Source: Algiphilus sp965216485
GTDB lineage: Bacteria; Pseudomonadota; Gammaproteobacteria; Nevskiales; Nevskiaceae
DNA: 64,000 bases
Direction: 5' to 3'
Assembly: GCF_965216485.1 (NCBI RefSeq)
Contig: NZ_OZ244162.1
Location: 2,232,001 to 2,296,000, forward strand
The notes beneath the pieces were generated by a model that had not been told where the DNA came from, searched no databases, and worked only from the letters and a program-made list of their open reading frames with translations. How positions within the stretch are numbered: the stretch's first letter is position 1; every line of letters starts with the position of its first letter. A program made the translations under genes and the position numbers. Shown here piece by piece: positions 8,457 through 19,412 of this stretch.

Positions 8457-9566
8457 ATGCATGTGGTCGTCGGATTGTCCGGAGGCGTCGACTCCGCGGT
8501 CACCGCGCTGCTGCTGCGCGAAGCCGGCCACGAGGTATCCGGCGTCTTCATGGTCAACTGGACGGCCGACGAGTCAGGCTACTGCAACGCCGCAGAGGAT
8601 TTCGCCTCGGCCCGCGCGGTTGCAGAGGAACTGGATATCCCGCTGCAACGGGTGGATTTCTCGCGCACCTATCACGAGCAGGTATTCCAGGAATTCCTTG
8701 CCCAATACGCACGCGGACGCACGCCCAATCCGGACATCTTGTGCAATCGCGCCATCAAGTTTGCACCCTTTCTCGCCCATGCCCGGCGGCTGGGTGCCGA
8801 TGCCGTGGCTACCGGCCACTATGCGCGCCTGCAGCAGGACGCCGGTGGCCCGCGGCTACTGCGCGCGATCGACGACAACAAGGATCAGAGCTACTTTCTC
8901 GCCGGCGTCGCCCGCAGCGCCTTCGATGGGGTGCAATTCCCGCTCGGTGAGCTGAGCAAGACCGACGTCCGTGCCAAAGCGCGCGCCGCGGGTCTGCCGA
9001 ACCATCAACGCAAGGACTCCACCGGTATCTGCTTCATCGGCGAACGCCATATGCGCGACTTTCTCGCACAATGGCTACCCGCGCAGCCCGGGCCCATTGT
9101 CGATTCTCGGGGTCGCGAACTGGGCCGCCACCAGGGCGTAGCCTTCTATACCCAGGGTCAACGGCGCGGCCTCGCCGTCGGGGGAGTCGCCGGCGCGGCC
9201 GAGGCGCCCTGGTATGTCATTGAGCGCGATGTCACAGGCAATCGGTTGGTCGTCGACCAGGACCCCGAGCATCCCCGCCTGATGGCGCGCACGATCGAGC
9301 TAATCGACACGCACTGGATCCGCCGGCCACCCGAAATCGATGGCGGCGATAGATCGCTGGCACTGGAGGTGCGTATTCGCCATCGGCAAAGCCTTCAGGC
9401 TGCGGCCCTAGAGGTGGGCGCGGACGGCCGTAGCAGCCTTCATTTTGAGCAGCCGCAACGCGCCGCCGCTCCCGGGCAATATGCCGTGTTCTATCAGGGC
9501 GAAGAGTGCCTTGGCTGCGCCGAAATCGACCGCGTGCACGCCCTCGAAGGTACGGTCGCGTCGTAG
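8457..9566 (+). CDS. mnmA: tRNA-specific 2-thiouridylase MnmA
   Basis: MnmA adds sulfur to C2 of the wobble uridine in tRNA-Lys, -Glu and -Gln, using ATP and sulfur passed down a relay. The 369-residue protein has the PP-loop GLSGGVDSA at residues 6-14, the catalytic Cys in NPDILCNRAIKF, and the second Cys in STGICFIGER, as in the E. coli enzyme. The ATG at 8457 is chosen because it places the PP-loop near the N-terminus as expected; the frame is open further upstream inside nudJ. Its stop is followed by a 168-base gap before acnA. Confidence 0.97.
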   Translation: MHVVVGLSGGVDSAVTALLLREAGHEVSGVFMVNWTADESGYCNAAEDFASARAVAEELDIPLQRVDFSRTYHEQVFQEFLAQYARGRTPNPDILCNRAIKFAPFLAHARRLGADAVATGHYARLQQDAGGPRLLRAIDDNKDQSYFLAGVARSAFDGVQFPLGELSKTDVRAKARAAGLPNHQRKDSTGICFIGERHMRDFLAQWLPAQPGPIVDSRGRELGRHQGVAFYTQGQRRGLAVGGVAGAAEAPWYVIERDVTGNRLVVDQDPEHPRLMARTIELIDTHWIRRPPEIDGGDRSLALEVRIRHRQSLQAAALEVGADGRSSLHFEQPQRAAAPGQYAVFYQGEECLGCAEIDRVHALEGTVAS

Positions 9567-9734
9567 TCCGTTGCATCGCGCCACCCGCCGTGATGCAACT
9601 TTGGTCGCAGCAGCCCGCTACCATCTGGGGTTTGACGCCACAGCGCGTATAATGCGCGGCCATGTCGCTCGCGGCACCGGTCGCCGGCGCGGCAACAAGA
9701 CCAATCATGTTCCGGAAAAGATAAGAGGCTCGCG
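9567..9734 (+). promoter_or_regulatory. Upstream region of acnA with perfect -10 hexamer
   Basis: This gap contains TATAAT at 9648-9653, about 80 bases before acnA. A TTGACG at 9632-9637 is only 10 bases away, too close to be its -35, and no good -35 lies at 16-18 bases. It is a reasonable acnA promoter candidate with an activator-dependent or weak -35. An AAGAT/AGAGG purine run lies just before the acnA ATG. Confidence 0.4.
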
Positions 9735-12386
<2,652 letters not shown>

Positions 12387-12402
12387 GCGCGTAGCCCCGA
12401 AC

Positions 12403-12434
12403 ATGCCTGCCCGGTTACCGTGCCGGGCAGGCAT
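12403..12434 (+). terminator. Hairpin terminator after acnA
   Basis: A perfect 12-base-pair stem, arms ATGCCTGCCCGG and CCGGGCAGGCAT with an 8-base loop, starts 16 bases after the acnA stop. Only a short T-rich run (TCTT) follows, so termination may be partial, allowing some read-through into the next gene 18 bases on. Confidence 0.75.
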
Positions 12435-12452
12435 TCTTGAGCGAATGTCCGC

Positions 12453-13238
12453 ATGAGCAAGAAGGTCCTCGTCACTGGCGCGTCGCGCGGTATCGGCCTG
12501 GAGATTTCCACCGTCCTCGCGCAGCAGGACCGAGCACTTGCGCTCACGGCGCGCAGTGCCGCGGTGCAGGACCAGGCTGCTTCACTGGCATCACTCGGCA
12601 AGGGGACCGTGGTGGGGCTCCGCGCCGATCTGGCCAAGCGCGAGGACGTGGAGGCTTTACCCGACCGCGCTGCCGAACAGCTTGGTGGCCTGGATGCTCT
12701 GGTACTGAATGCCGGTCTGGTACGCACTTCGGCATTGGCTGAAACGAGCAACGACGATATTGCTGCTCTGCTCGACGTCAACGTCAAGGCCACCATGCTG
12801 CTGGTACGCGCTGCACTGCCCTATCTGCGGCAGTCCGAGAAGCCACGCATTGTAGTGGTCACGCCTCCCCCCACACAGAACAAGCGCTGGCTAGGCAGTT
12901 TTGCTCCCTACGCGGTCTCCAAGTTGTCACTGTCGCTGGCTGTCATTGGTATCGCGGAGGAGTTCAAGCGGCTGGGCATCACGGTCAATGGCCTCTGGCC
13001 GCACACCCTGATCCTGACTGACGCCATCGTCCACGCGCACAATGTGCAGGCCGAAAACTGCCGCAAGCCGAGGATCGTGGCGGATGCGGTCAGTGCCCTG
13101 CTCTCTGACCCCGGGCGCGGCGAACCTGGCCGCTTCTATCTGGATGAAGAGATTCTACGCGCGCGCGGCGTCTCCGATTTCAGTCACTACGCGGTGGACC
13201 CTGATAAACCGCTTGCAAGCGACACCTTCATCAGCTGA
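12453..13238 (+). CDS. Short-chain dehydrogenase, HSDL2-like
   Basis: The 261-residue protein is an SDR with cofactor motif TGASRGIG at 8-15, LNAG near 90 and the Tyr-x3-Lys pair in YAVSK. Instead of the usual Ser about 13 residues before the Tyr it has TPPP, which resembles the SPP segment of the HSDL2/hydroxysteroid-dehydrogenase-like-2 group; the later EEFKRLGITVNGLWP also matches that group. The substrate is unknown. It lies between the acnA terminator and a ParA gene 12 bases downstream. Confidence 0.75.
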   Translation: MSKKVLVTGASRGIGLEISTVLAQQDRALALTARSAAVQDQAASLASLGKGTVVGLRADLAKREDVEALPDRAAEQLGGLDALVLNAGLVRTSALAETSNDDIAALLDVNVKATMLLVRAALPYLRQSEKPRIVVVTPPPTQNKRWLGSFAPYAVSKLSLSLAVIGIAEEFKRLGITVNGLWPHTLILTDAIVHAHNVQAENCRKPRIVADAVSALLSDPGRGEPGRFYLDEEILRARGVSDFSHYAVDPDKPLASDTFIS

Positions 13239-13250
13239 CGAGAGAGTCCA

Positions 13251-14027
13251 TTGAGCAACGCCACCATCACGCGCGCCGTGTTCAACCAGAAAGGAGGCGT
13301 TGGCAAGACGACCATCGTCTGCAACCTCGCGGCGGCCGCTGTGGCGCGCGGCAAGCGAACGCTGGTTGTTGATCTCGACATGCAGGGCAATGCCAGCCGC
13401 TATCTTCTGGGCGACCAGCCGGTCGAGCGCGATATTTCCGACTTTTTTGGCAGCACCCTCAACTTTTCGCTGGGCAGCACCCCTTTCGAGGCCTATTGCA
13501 CGCCGACCGCGTGGGAAGGGCTGGATGTGGTGGCGGCCGGCAATGAGCTTGAGCATCTGCAAAGCAAGCTGGAAGCCAAGCAGAAGGTGCACAAGCTACG
13601 CCAGGCCCTGCGCAAGCTGAACGGCTACGACCAGATCCTCATCGATACGCCCCCGTCCTTCAATTTTTACAGTCGTTCGGCGCTCATCGCCGCGGATGAA
13701 GTGCTGATCCCCTTCGATTGCGACGACTTCGCCCGACAGGCGCTCTATGGCCTGCTCGAAAACATTGCGGAACTGCGCGAAGACCATAATGAGTCCTTGC
13801 GCGTGGGTGGCATCATTGTCAACCAGTTCCAGAGCCGCGCGCGCCTTCCGAAGCAACTGGTGGAGACACTGCGAAGTGAAGGTCTCCCCATTCTGGAGCC
13901 GCTGCTCCCCAGTTCCGTGGTCGTGCGGGAGTCGCACGAGGCGCGCCAGCCCCTGCCCTGGTATGCGCCACGCCACCGCGTGACCGAGGCCTTTGACGCG
14001 CTCTATCGGACGCTGCACCGCGCCTGA
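13251..14027 (+). CDS. Orphan ParA-family ATPase
   Basis: The 258-residue protein is a ParA/MinD-family ATPase that would be expected to bind ATP and position or segregate some cargo. It has the deviant Walker A motif KGGVGKTT near residue 14, the Walker A' segment VVDLDMQGNAS, and Walker B IDTPPSFNF. The frame opens with TTG at 13251 after AGAGAG; no ATG fits. No parB, parS-like repeat or chemotaxis gene is nearby, so its cargo cannot be inferred. It is convergent with the MazG-like gene, 15 bases apart. Confidence 0.82.
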   Translation: MSNATITRAVFNQKGGVGKTTIVCNLAAAAVARGKRTLVVDLDMQGNASRYLLGDQPVERDISDFFGSTLNFSLGSTPFEAYCTPTAWEGLDVVAAGNELEHLQSKLEAKQKVHKLRQALRKLNGYDQILIDTPPSFNFYSRSALIAADEVLIPFDCDDFARQALYGLLENIAELREDHNESLRVGGIIVNQFQSRARLPKQLVETLRSEGLPILEPLLPSSVVVRESHEARQPLPWYAPRHRVTEAFDALYRTLHRA

Positions 14028-14042
14028 CCGGCCGCGTCGTCC

Positions 14043-14423
14043 CTAGAGACCGCGCCGCTTTGCGGCCTGCCAGCGTGCCTCCATGGCATCCAATCGTGCG
14101 GGATTACCGAGCGGTGGCAGTTGCTCCGCATCGCGCATCACTTCGGAGAACCGAGCATTGAAACGCGCCAATGCATCATTAAGCGCGCTTTCGGGGTCGA
14201 CTTCGAGTCGGCGACTCAGATGTGCCAGGACGAACAGCAGATCGCCCAGCTCGTGCCGGCACTGCGCAACACGTTGAGTCGCGTCCGGGTTCTGCGTCGC
14301 GTCCTCCAACTCAGCCAGCTCCTCGCGCAGCTTAGCGAGTACGCCATCCAGATCGGGCCAGTCAAAGCCCAAGGCTGCGGCTTCGCGCTGGCGCTCCTGG
14401 GCCGCGCGCCATAACGGCGTCAT
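14043..14423 (-). CDS. MazG-like nucleotide pyrophosphohydrolase
   Basis: The 126-residue protein looks like a single all-alpha MazG-type domain. Visible family elements are KLREELAELEDA (metal-binding EExxE-like helix) and HELGDLLFVLAHLSR (the ExxD helix), followed by an acidic C-terminal region similar to the end of full MazG. Full-length MazG has two such domains and about 260 residues, so this is a half-size relative, possibly acting on non-canonical NTPs. The ATG at 14423 overlaps the Nudix gene stop (ATGA). Confidence 0.75.
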   Translation of the reverse strand: MTPLWRAAQERQREAAALGFDWPDLDGVLAKLREELAELEDATQNPDATQRVAQCRHELGDLLFVLAHLSRRLEVDPESALNDALARFNARFSEVMRDAEQLPPLGNPARLDAMEARWQAAKRRGL

Positions 14424-15055
14424 GCCGTCATCTTGTTGTACATATTCCAAAGCATTCCCGCCGTCGCGCCCCAGACGACATAGCCGTTGTATTCGACCTG
14501 GAAGAAGGGCACGCGCAGTCCTTCGCGCGTAAAGAATCGTCGCTGATAGCTGGAACGTTGCAGCAGATGCGCAAGCGGAATCTCGAAGATCTCCGCGACC
14601 TCGCCATGGTCTGCATAAAGGTCAGGTGGTGTATCGATCAGCGCCACAACAGGCGTCACCAGGTAGCGGGTGATGGTCGGATAATCATCCAGGCAGCCAA
14701 TCACTTCCACATGCTCGCGCGACAGGCCGATCTCCTCCTCCGTTTCGCGCAAGGCCGTGTTGATCAGTTGCTCATCCCCGGCTTCATAGCGCCCTCCGGG
14801 GAAGCTCACCTGGCCACGGTGCGCGCGCAGGTGATCGGCTCTGCGTGTGAACAGGACCTGCAATCCCTGCGCACGACGCAGGATGGGTACCATGACCGCG
14901 GCATGGGTAAAGCCCTCCAGGCGCTTGCGCGTGACCAGGCGATCAAGCCCCAGGGGCAGTTCGAGGTCGACCAACGGCCGTTCCGCACCGGGTTCCAGAA
15001 TCTGCGGCGCCGGGCCAAGCGCCCCGCGCAGAGTCTGCTCCACGACGGCGCTCAC
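14420..15055 (-). CDS. CoA-type Nudix hydrolase (NudL-like)
   Basis: The 211-residue protein combines a Nudix box (GGRYEAGDE..., then LRETEEEIGL) with the CoA-specific upstream signature LFTRRADHLRAHRGQVSFPG that marks coenzyme A pyrophosphatases. Such enzymes split CoA and its derivatives into phosphopantetheine and ADP; substrate is inferred from the motif. The start is a GTG at 15055 overlapping the stop of the preceding gene (GTGA). It is the middle gene of a three-gene coupled operon with an unknown protein and a MazG-like hydrolase. Confidence 0.88.
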   Translation of the reverse strand: MSAVVEQTLRGALGPAPQILEPGAERPLVDLELPLGLDRLVTRKRLEGFTHAAVMVPILRRAQGLQVLFTRRADHLRAHRGQVSFPGGRYEAGDEQLINTALRETEEEIGLSREHVEVIGCLDDYPTITRYLVTPVVALIDTPPDLYADHGEVAEIFEIPLAHLLQRSSYQRRFFTREGLRVPFFQVEYNGYVVWGATAGMLWNMYNKMTA

Positions 15056-15408
15056 GCGTCCTTGCTGGAAGCGGCTTGATGTGCCGCTGCCTTCAGTCGC
15101 GCAGCGTGCTTGCGGGTCAATTCATGAAATCTTGGGCCCAGTCCGATGTCCTCGTAGATGGGGTCGCCCATCTCATCATGCTCAACGACGCGGTCGCCGC
15201 GCTGATAGGGGAAATTTGATTCCAGCTCATCGAGCGAGGCGGTCAGCAGATCGGTCAGCAGAGCTTCCGCATCCCGTCCCGGAAAAAGTTCGGACAATGC
15301 CGCCAGCCGGGCCGCGTCGTACACAGGCAAACGCACGTTGTAGGATTCCGCCGTAAAGGGATCGCTGGCGCCAGCGTGCCAAACATCGAGCAGTTCCTTG
15401 ATTTTCAT
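15052..15408 (-). CDS. Conserved-looking protein of unknown function
   Basis: I do not recognise this 118-residue protein. It is charged, probably mostly helical, without signal peptide or membrane segment. The middle contains a motif-like acidic stretch (DELESNFPYQRGDRVVEHDE) and the end is Ala/Lys rich. The ATG at 15408 is clear, with GGAGGAGGG just upstream; the frame runs on beyond this but without such a site. It leads the operon with the CoA-type Nudix and MazG-like hydrolases, so a link to nucleotide clean-up is possible but unproven. Confidence 0.72.
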   Translation of the reverse strand: MKIKELLDVWHAGASDPFTAESYNVRLPVYDAARLAALSELFPGRDAEALLTDLLTASLDELESNFPYQRGDRVVEHDEMGDPIYEDIGLGPRFHELTRKHAARLKAAAHQAASSKDA

Positions 15409-15561
15409 CACCCTCCTCCGCGGGGCAGCGCTTGCGAAACGTACAATGAACAGCCTATCAGATGGCCGCGCATGCACACCTTGCGACGAATGTTGAATGG
15501 CTTCTTTTTGCCGCCTGCGTGCTGAGCACGCGCTGAATCCGTTGCTGCCGTAATCGCCTGC

Positions 15562-16152
15562 ATGCTGACGGAAGAGGCATCCATCGCCCAATGGCAACGC
15601 GCTCTGGAACGTCGTATCGCGGCCGGCCGCAAGCAGTTGCTCTGTCGCGCCGTCGGTTTGCATCGCAAGGCCCGTCTGCGCATCTGCGACGCCACCGCCG
15701 GCTTCGGACGCGACGCCGCCCTGATGGCGGCGCTGGGCGCGGAAATCACGTTGTGCGAGCGCCATCCTGCCGTCGTGGATTTTCTGCGTGCCGCCATCGC
15801 GGCGCTGCCGCAGGACATCCAGCAACGGCTATCCCTGCACCCCGGCGATGCACGCGAGCAGCTCCAGTCCCGACAATGGGACGCCGTCTACCTCGACCCC
15901 ATGTACGCGCCGACGCGCAAGCACGCCCTCCCCGACGCCCAGGCTCAGCAACTGCGCGCACTGGTAGGTCACGATACGGACGCGGATGCGCTGCTTGCGC
16001 TGGCGCGCAAAGCCGCCCATGGCCGCGTGGTAGTGAAGCGCGCGCTGCGTGCGCCGCCCCTGGCTGGTACGCCGCCCATGGAAAGCCTCCGCGGCAACAG
16101 CGTACGCTTTGACCTCTACAACCCCCTGCCCGATGCCAAGGAGGCACCATGA
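15562..16152 (+). CDS. rsmJ: RsmJ-like 16S rRNA m2G1516 methyltransferase, short form
   Basis: RsmJ methylates the N2 of G1516 in 16S rRNA using S-adenosylmethionine. The 196-residue protein has the SAM motif DATAGFGRDA at about residues 43-52, CERHPAVVDFL, the catalytic-type DPMY segment (YLDPMYAP) and a KRALRAP end region. E. coli RsmJ is about 250 residues; here the N-terminal part is missing and an in-frame TGA 36 bases upstream of the ATG prevents extension. It is either a naturally short relative or one with a divergent N-terminus. It overlaps the next gene by four bases. Confidence 0.78.
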   Translation: MLTEEASIAQWQRALERRIAAGRKQLLCRAVGLHRKARLRICDATAGFGRDAALMAALGAEITLCERHPAVVDFLRAAIAALPQDIQQRLSLHPGDAREQLQSRQWDAVYLDPMYAPTRKHALPDAQAQQLRALVGHDTDADALLALARKAAHGRVVVKRALRAPPLAGTPPMESLRGNSVRFDLYNPLPDAKEAP

Positions 16153-16652
16153 GCCTCACGCTCAGTCTGGTCCGTCACGCGAAATCGGCGTGGGATGACC
16201 CTGAACTCGAAGATTTCGAGCGCCCCCTGAACGCGCGCGGTCGACGCGACGCGCCGCGCATGGCGCAGCTTGCCGCTACACAATGTGCACAGGTGCCGAT
16301 TCTGCTCAGCTCCCCCGCAGTCCGTGCCATCACCACGGCGCGACGCTTCGCTGAGGCCTTCGATATCGATGCCCGCACCATGCGCATTGACGCCCGCCTC
16401 TACGAGGCCAGTGCCGGCGACTGGTGCGAGGTGCTGCAGAGCCAGCCCGACGATGGCAAGGCACTCATGGCCTTCGGCCACAACCCGGGCATCTCTGCCT
16501 TCGCAGCCTGGTTATGCCCCGATATGCGCGGCGTGGAGATGCCCACAGCTGCCTTGCTCATCCTCGAACTGGAGTGCCAACGTTGGGCCGAACTCGCGCC
16601 GGATTGTGCCCGCCGCATCGCCTATCATCGCCCGCGCGACGTGGAAGCCTAG
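16149..16652 (+). CDS. SixA-like histidine phosphatase
   Basis: The 167-residue protein belongs to the small histidine (phosphoglycerate mutase-like) phosphatases. The catalytic RHAKSAW lies at residues 9-15, and the second conserved His is in FGHNPGISAFA. SixA of E. coli dephosphorylates phospho-His on phosphotransferase-system protein NPr; here only the family is clear, and no PTS gene is in view. Start overlaps the rsmJ-like stop (ATGA). It converges with tsaB with four bases between stops. Confidence 0.8.
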   Translation: MSLTLSLVRHAKSAWDDPELEDFERPLNARGRRDAPRMAQLAATQCAQVPILLSSPAVRAITTARRFAEAFDIDARTMRIDARLYEASAGDWCEVLQSQPDDGKALMAFGHNPGISAFAAWLCPDMRGVEMPTAALLILELECQRWAELAPDCARRIAYHRPRDVEA

Positions 16653-16656
16653 CGCC

Positions 16657-17394
16657 CTACTCCACACCCAGCCGCTCACCCGCGTCGCGCTGTGCCCGCG
16701 TCAGCGCGACGCGGTCACGCACATAAAGCGGGGTCAGCGCCTGCGCATTGATGACCTGCCCGGCGGTATACCGTAGCCCGCCCAGTCGAAGGTAGGTGTC
16801 GGGATGGGGCAAGACCTCGGCATCGAGCCCGCCCCAGCCCGTCGCCTCCAGCAACTGCGCCTCCGGCAGCCGCAGCGCATTGCCCACCACCCACGCGCGA
16901 CCGCTCTCCTTCGATGTCTGCGCCTTGCCGGCGGCTCGTCGTTCGAAGAAGGCCGCCGACGACCACTCGCGAACGGGGGTCTGTGCATGCACATCTCCGT
17001 CGTCGGCCAGCACAAAGCAGCCCGCGTAGACCGAGCCCATACGCGCGTCCAAGGCAGCCCAGACAGCCTCGGCCTGGGAAGCATGCAGGCATTGCGCCGC
17101 CATCGCTTCGAGGGAGCCCACAGCAACGAGTGGACAATCCAATGCCCAGGCCATGGACTGCGCGAAGCTCATGCCAATGCGGAGCCCCGAAAAACTGCCG
17201 GGTCCGACGCCGACCACGATGGCATCGAGCATTCCTGGTCTCAGTGCGGCAGCGCCCAGCATGGCCTTGACGCGTTGTGGCAGGGAACGCGCATGGGTCG
17301 CACTGCCTGTGGAAACATCACTGTGGCGACGCTCGCCATGGCGCACGCCGACGCACAGTTGGGCAGTGGAGGTATCGACCGCGAGCAGTTTCAT
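16657..17394 (-). CDS. tsaB: tRNA threonylcarbamoyladenosine protein TsaB
   Basis: TsaB is the non-catalytic partner of TsaD in making t6A at position 37 of ANN-decoding tRNAs. The 245-residue protein starts MKLLAVDTSTAQLCVGV and has the family's VVGVGPGSFSGLRIGMSFAQSMAWA segment. It lacks the metal-binding His pair of TsaD, as expected. The ATG overlaps the helicase stop (ATGA). Confidence 0.93.
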   Translation of the reverse strand: MKLLAVDTSTAQLCVGVRHGERRHSDVSTGSATHARSLPQRVKAMLGAAALRPGMLDAIVVGVGPGSFSGLRIGMSFAQSMAWALDCPLVAVGSLEAMAAQCLHASQAEAVWAALDARMGSVYAGCFVLADDGDVHAQTPVREWSSAAFFERRAAGKAQTSKESGRAWVVGNALRLPEAQLLEATGWGGLDAEVLPHPDTYLRLGGLRYTAGQVINAQALTPLYVRDRVALTRAQRDAGERLGVE

Positions 17395-19412
17395 TGAGGG
17401 GACCCTGGACGAAGGGAGCGCGCAAAGGAGAGGACGTCCTCCGGATGCGCCAAGCGCGGCATGGCGGGCAGCGCACGCAGCACTTTCGCGCCATAGCGTG
17501 CAGACAGCACTCTCGGGTCACCCAGCACCAGCAGCCCCCGGTCGCTTTCGCTACGGATGAGTCGGCCGACTCCCTGGCGCAAGGCGAGAATCGCCTGTGG
17601 CAGCTGATACTCCATGAAGGGGTTACCGCCATCACGCTCGATCCGCTCACGGCGCGCTTCCACGACCGGATCATCCGGTGGCGCAAAGGGCAGCTTGTCG
17701 ATGACGACCATGCGCAGTGCGTCACCAGGGACATCCACGCCCTCCCAGAAACTGGCCGCGCCAATGAGCACGCCGTGACCGGCCTCACTGAAACCCCGCA
17801 GCAATCGGGCACGATCATCCTCGCTCTGCACAAACAACGGAAAGCGTCCGTCCGCGCGCAGGATGGCCGCAGCTTCCTTGACGGCGCGATGGGTGGTCAT
17901 CAACAGGAAAGCGCCACCGTCACTGGCTTCCAGTGCCGGCAGTACCGCGTTGAGAAGTGCCCGCGTGTGCTGATCACCGCCCGGTGCCGGCAGCCCCTCG
18001 GGCACCCAGAGACGGCACTGCGCCTCGTAATCGAAGACCGGTGGCAGCACGCTTTCGCGGGCTTCGGGTGGCAGGCCGAGCTGTCCCCGAAAGAGATCAA
18101 AGCGCCCGTTGACCGAGAGCGTGGCAGATACATAGATCCAGGCCCCCGGATGTCCCGCGGCCGCCCTGCGGTAGGCTGCGCTGATGTCCGCCGGGCTTGC
18201 ACACAGAGCACCACCCCAGCCTAGTGGCTCCGCCCAGCGCACCATCTCGCCGCTCACAACCGTGGCCGGCGTGTACTCTCCATCGGTTCTGTCGTGGTCG
18301 TGCCCGGTCTCTTCATTGGACGGGTTATCAGAGGTTGGATCGAGAAAGGCCGCCAGGACCGACAGATGCTCCTGGCAACGCTCCGACAGCCGACGGCCTT
18401 CCTCGTCGTCCGCCATCCTAGAGTGCTCCATCTGCGTGGCTAGCAGCTCCAATACCTCCGCGGTATCGGAGATCAGGGATTCAACACCAGCCTGCAAGCG
18501 CAGGCGTTGCCAGGCTGTGCGTCCTTCAAGTGCGCCTAACTCGCTTTCCATGGCGGCACACAGATCGACGAGACGTTGGAGCGTATCGCCAAGCTCTGGG
18601 TAATCCGCCAAGGCGTGCATGCGTCGGAGATCGCGGCTTAATTCACTGAGCTGCCGAGTCGACAGACGCTGCCCGAAAGCACTCGCGGCGAGGTCAGGCA
18701 GCTGGTGCGCCTCGTCGACAATCACGATCTCAGCACCGGGCAAAATTTCGCTGAAGCCCGCCTCCCTCACGGCGAAATCAGCGAACAGCAGGTGATGGTT
18801 GACCACCACCAGATCGGCATCCAACGCGCGTCGACGCGCCGCAAACACGAAGCAGTCGTCGAAATCCGGACAACGCGTGCCCAGACAATTGTCGGCCGTG
18901 GAAGTCACCCTGGGCCGCAGCGGGTCGTTGTCGGCAAGCTTGCCGTAGTCGGCCAGTTCGCCGGATTCAGAGGCTTCCATGAACTGCCGCAGCGACAGAA
19001 TGCGCCCACTATCCTGCCCCGGCTGGTCCGCCGCCTGCTTCAGGCGGTAGCGACAAAGGTAATTCGCGCGGCCTTTGAGCAGCGCCGTCTGAACCGGCAT
19101 GCCAAGGGCGGCCAACAGACGCGGAAGATCGCGCTGATAGAGCTGATCCTGCAGGTTCTTCGTTCCCGTACTGACCACCGTACGCTTGCCGGACAACACG
19201 GCGGGGAGCAAATAGGCCATGGTCTTACCGGTGCCGGTTCCGGCTTCCACCAACTGTGTGGCTCCTTGCTCGATAGCCTCCGCGACCTGCTCAGCCATCT
19301 CGCGCTGCACCCGGCGCTCACTGAAGCCCGGAATGGCGCGTGCTAGCGGTCCATGCGCTGCCAGATGCTCGCTGGCCTGCCGCGCCAGAGGCGCGGCCGT
19401 GTCAATTTCCAC
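17391..19412 (-). CDS. yoaA: DinG-family Fe-S DNA helicase (YoaA-like)
   Basis: The 673-residue protein is an XPD/DinG-type superfamily 2 helicase that unwinds DNA 5' to 3'. It has Walker A EAGTGTGKT, an Fe-S domain with four Cys (NYLCRY, then DNCLGTRCPDFDDC), DEAH in VIVDEAHQ, and the C-terminal motifs SFWEGVDVPGDAL and RQGVGRLIR. Size and the adjacency to tsaB match the E. coli YoaA locus. The frame is open to 19673, but the GTG at 19412 gives the family's N-terminus and overlaps the TPR gene by 11 bases. Confidence 0.92.
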   Translation of the reverse strand: MEIDTAAPLARQASEHLAAHGPLARAIPGFSERRVQREMAEQVAEAIEQGATQLVEAGTGTGKTMAYLLPAVLSGKRTVVSTGTKNLQDQLYQRDLPRLLAALGMPVQTALLKGRANYLCRYRLKQAADQPGQDSGRILSLRQFMEASESGELADYGKLADNDPLRPRVTSTADNCLGTRCPDFDDCFVFAARRRALDADLVVVNHHLLFADFAVREAGFSEILPGAEIVIVDEAHQLPDLAASAFGQRLSTRQLSELSRDLRRMHALADYPELGDTLQRLVDLCAAMESELGALEGRTAWQRLRLQAGVESLISDTAEVLELLATQMEHSRMADDEEGRRLSERCQEHLSVLAAFLDPTSDNPSNEETGHDHDRTDGEYTPATVVSGEMVRWAEPLGWGGALCASPADISAAYRRAAAGHPGAWIYVSATLSVNGRFDLFRGQLGLPPEARESVLPPVFDYEAQCRLWVPEGLPAPGGDQHTRALLNAVLPALEASDGGAFLLMTTHRAVKEAAAILRADGRFPLFVQSEDDRARLLRGFSEAGHGVLIGAASFWEGVDVPGDALRMVVIDKLPFAPPDDPVVEARRERIERDGGNPFMEYQLPQAILALRQGVGRLIRSESDRGLLVLGDPRVLSARYGAKVLRALPAMPRLAHPEDVLSFARSLRPGSPQ

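Noticed and set aside
9632..9653. TTGACG and TATAAT as one sigma-70 promoter
   Set aside because: The spacer is only 10 bases, too short for a standard -35/-10 pair.
14043..14423. MazG-like gene as a truncated pseudogene
   Set aside because: It starts with a coupled ATGA and contains a whole single MazG domain.
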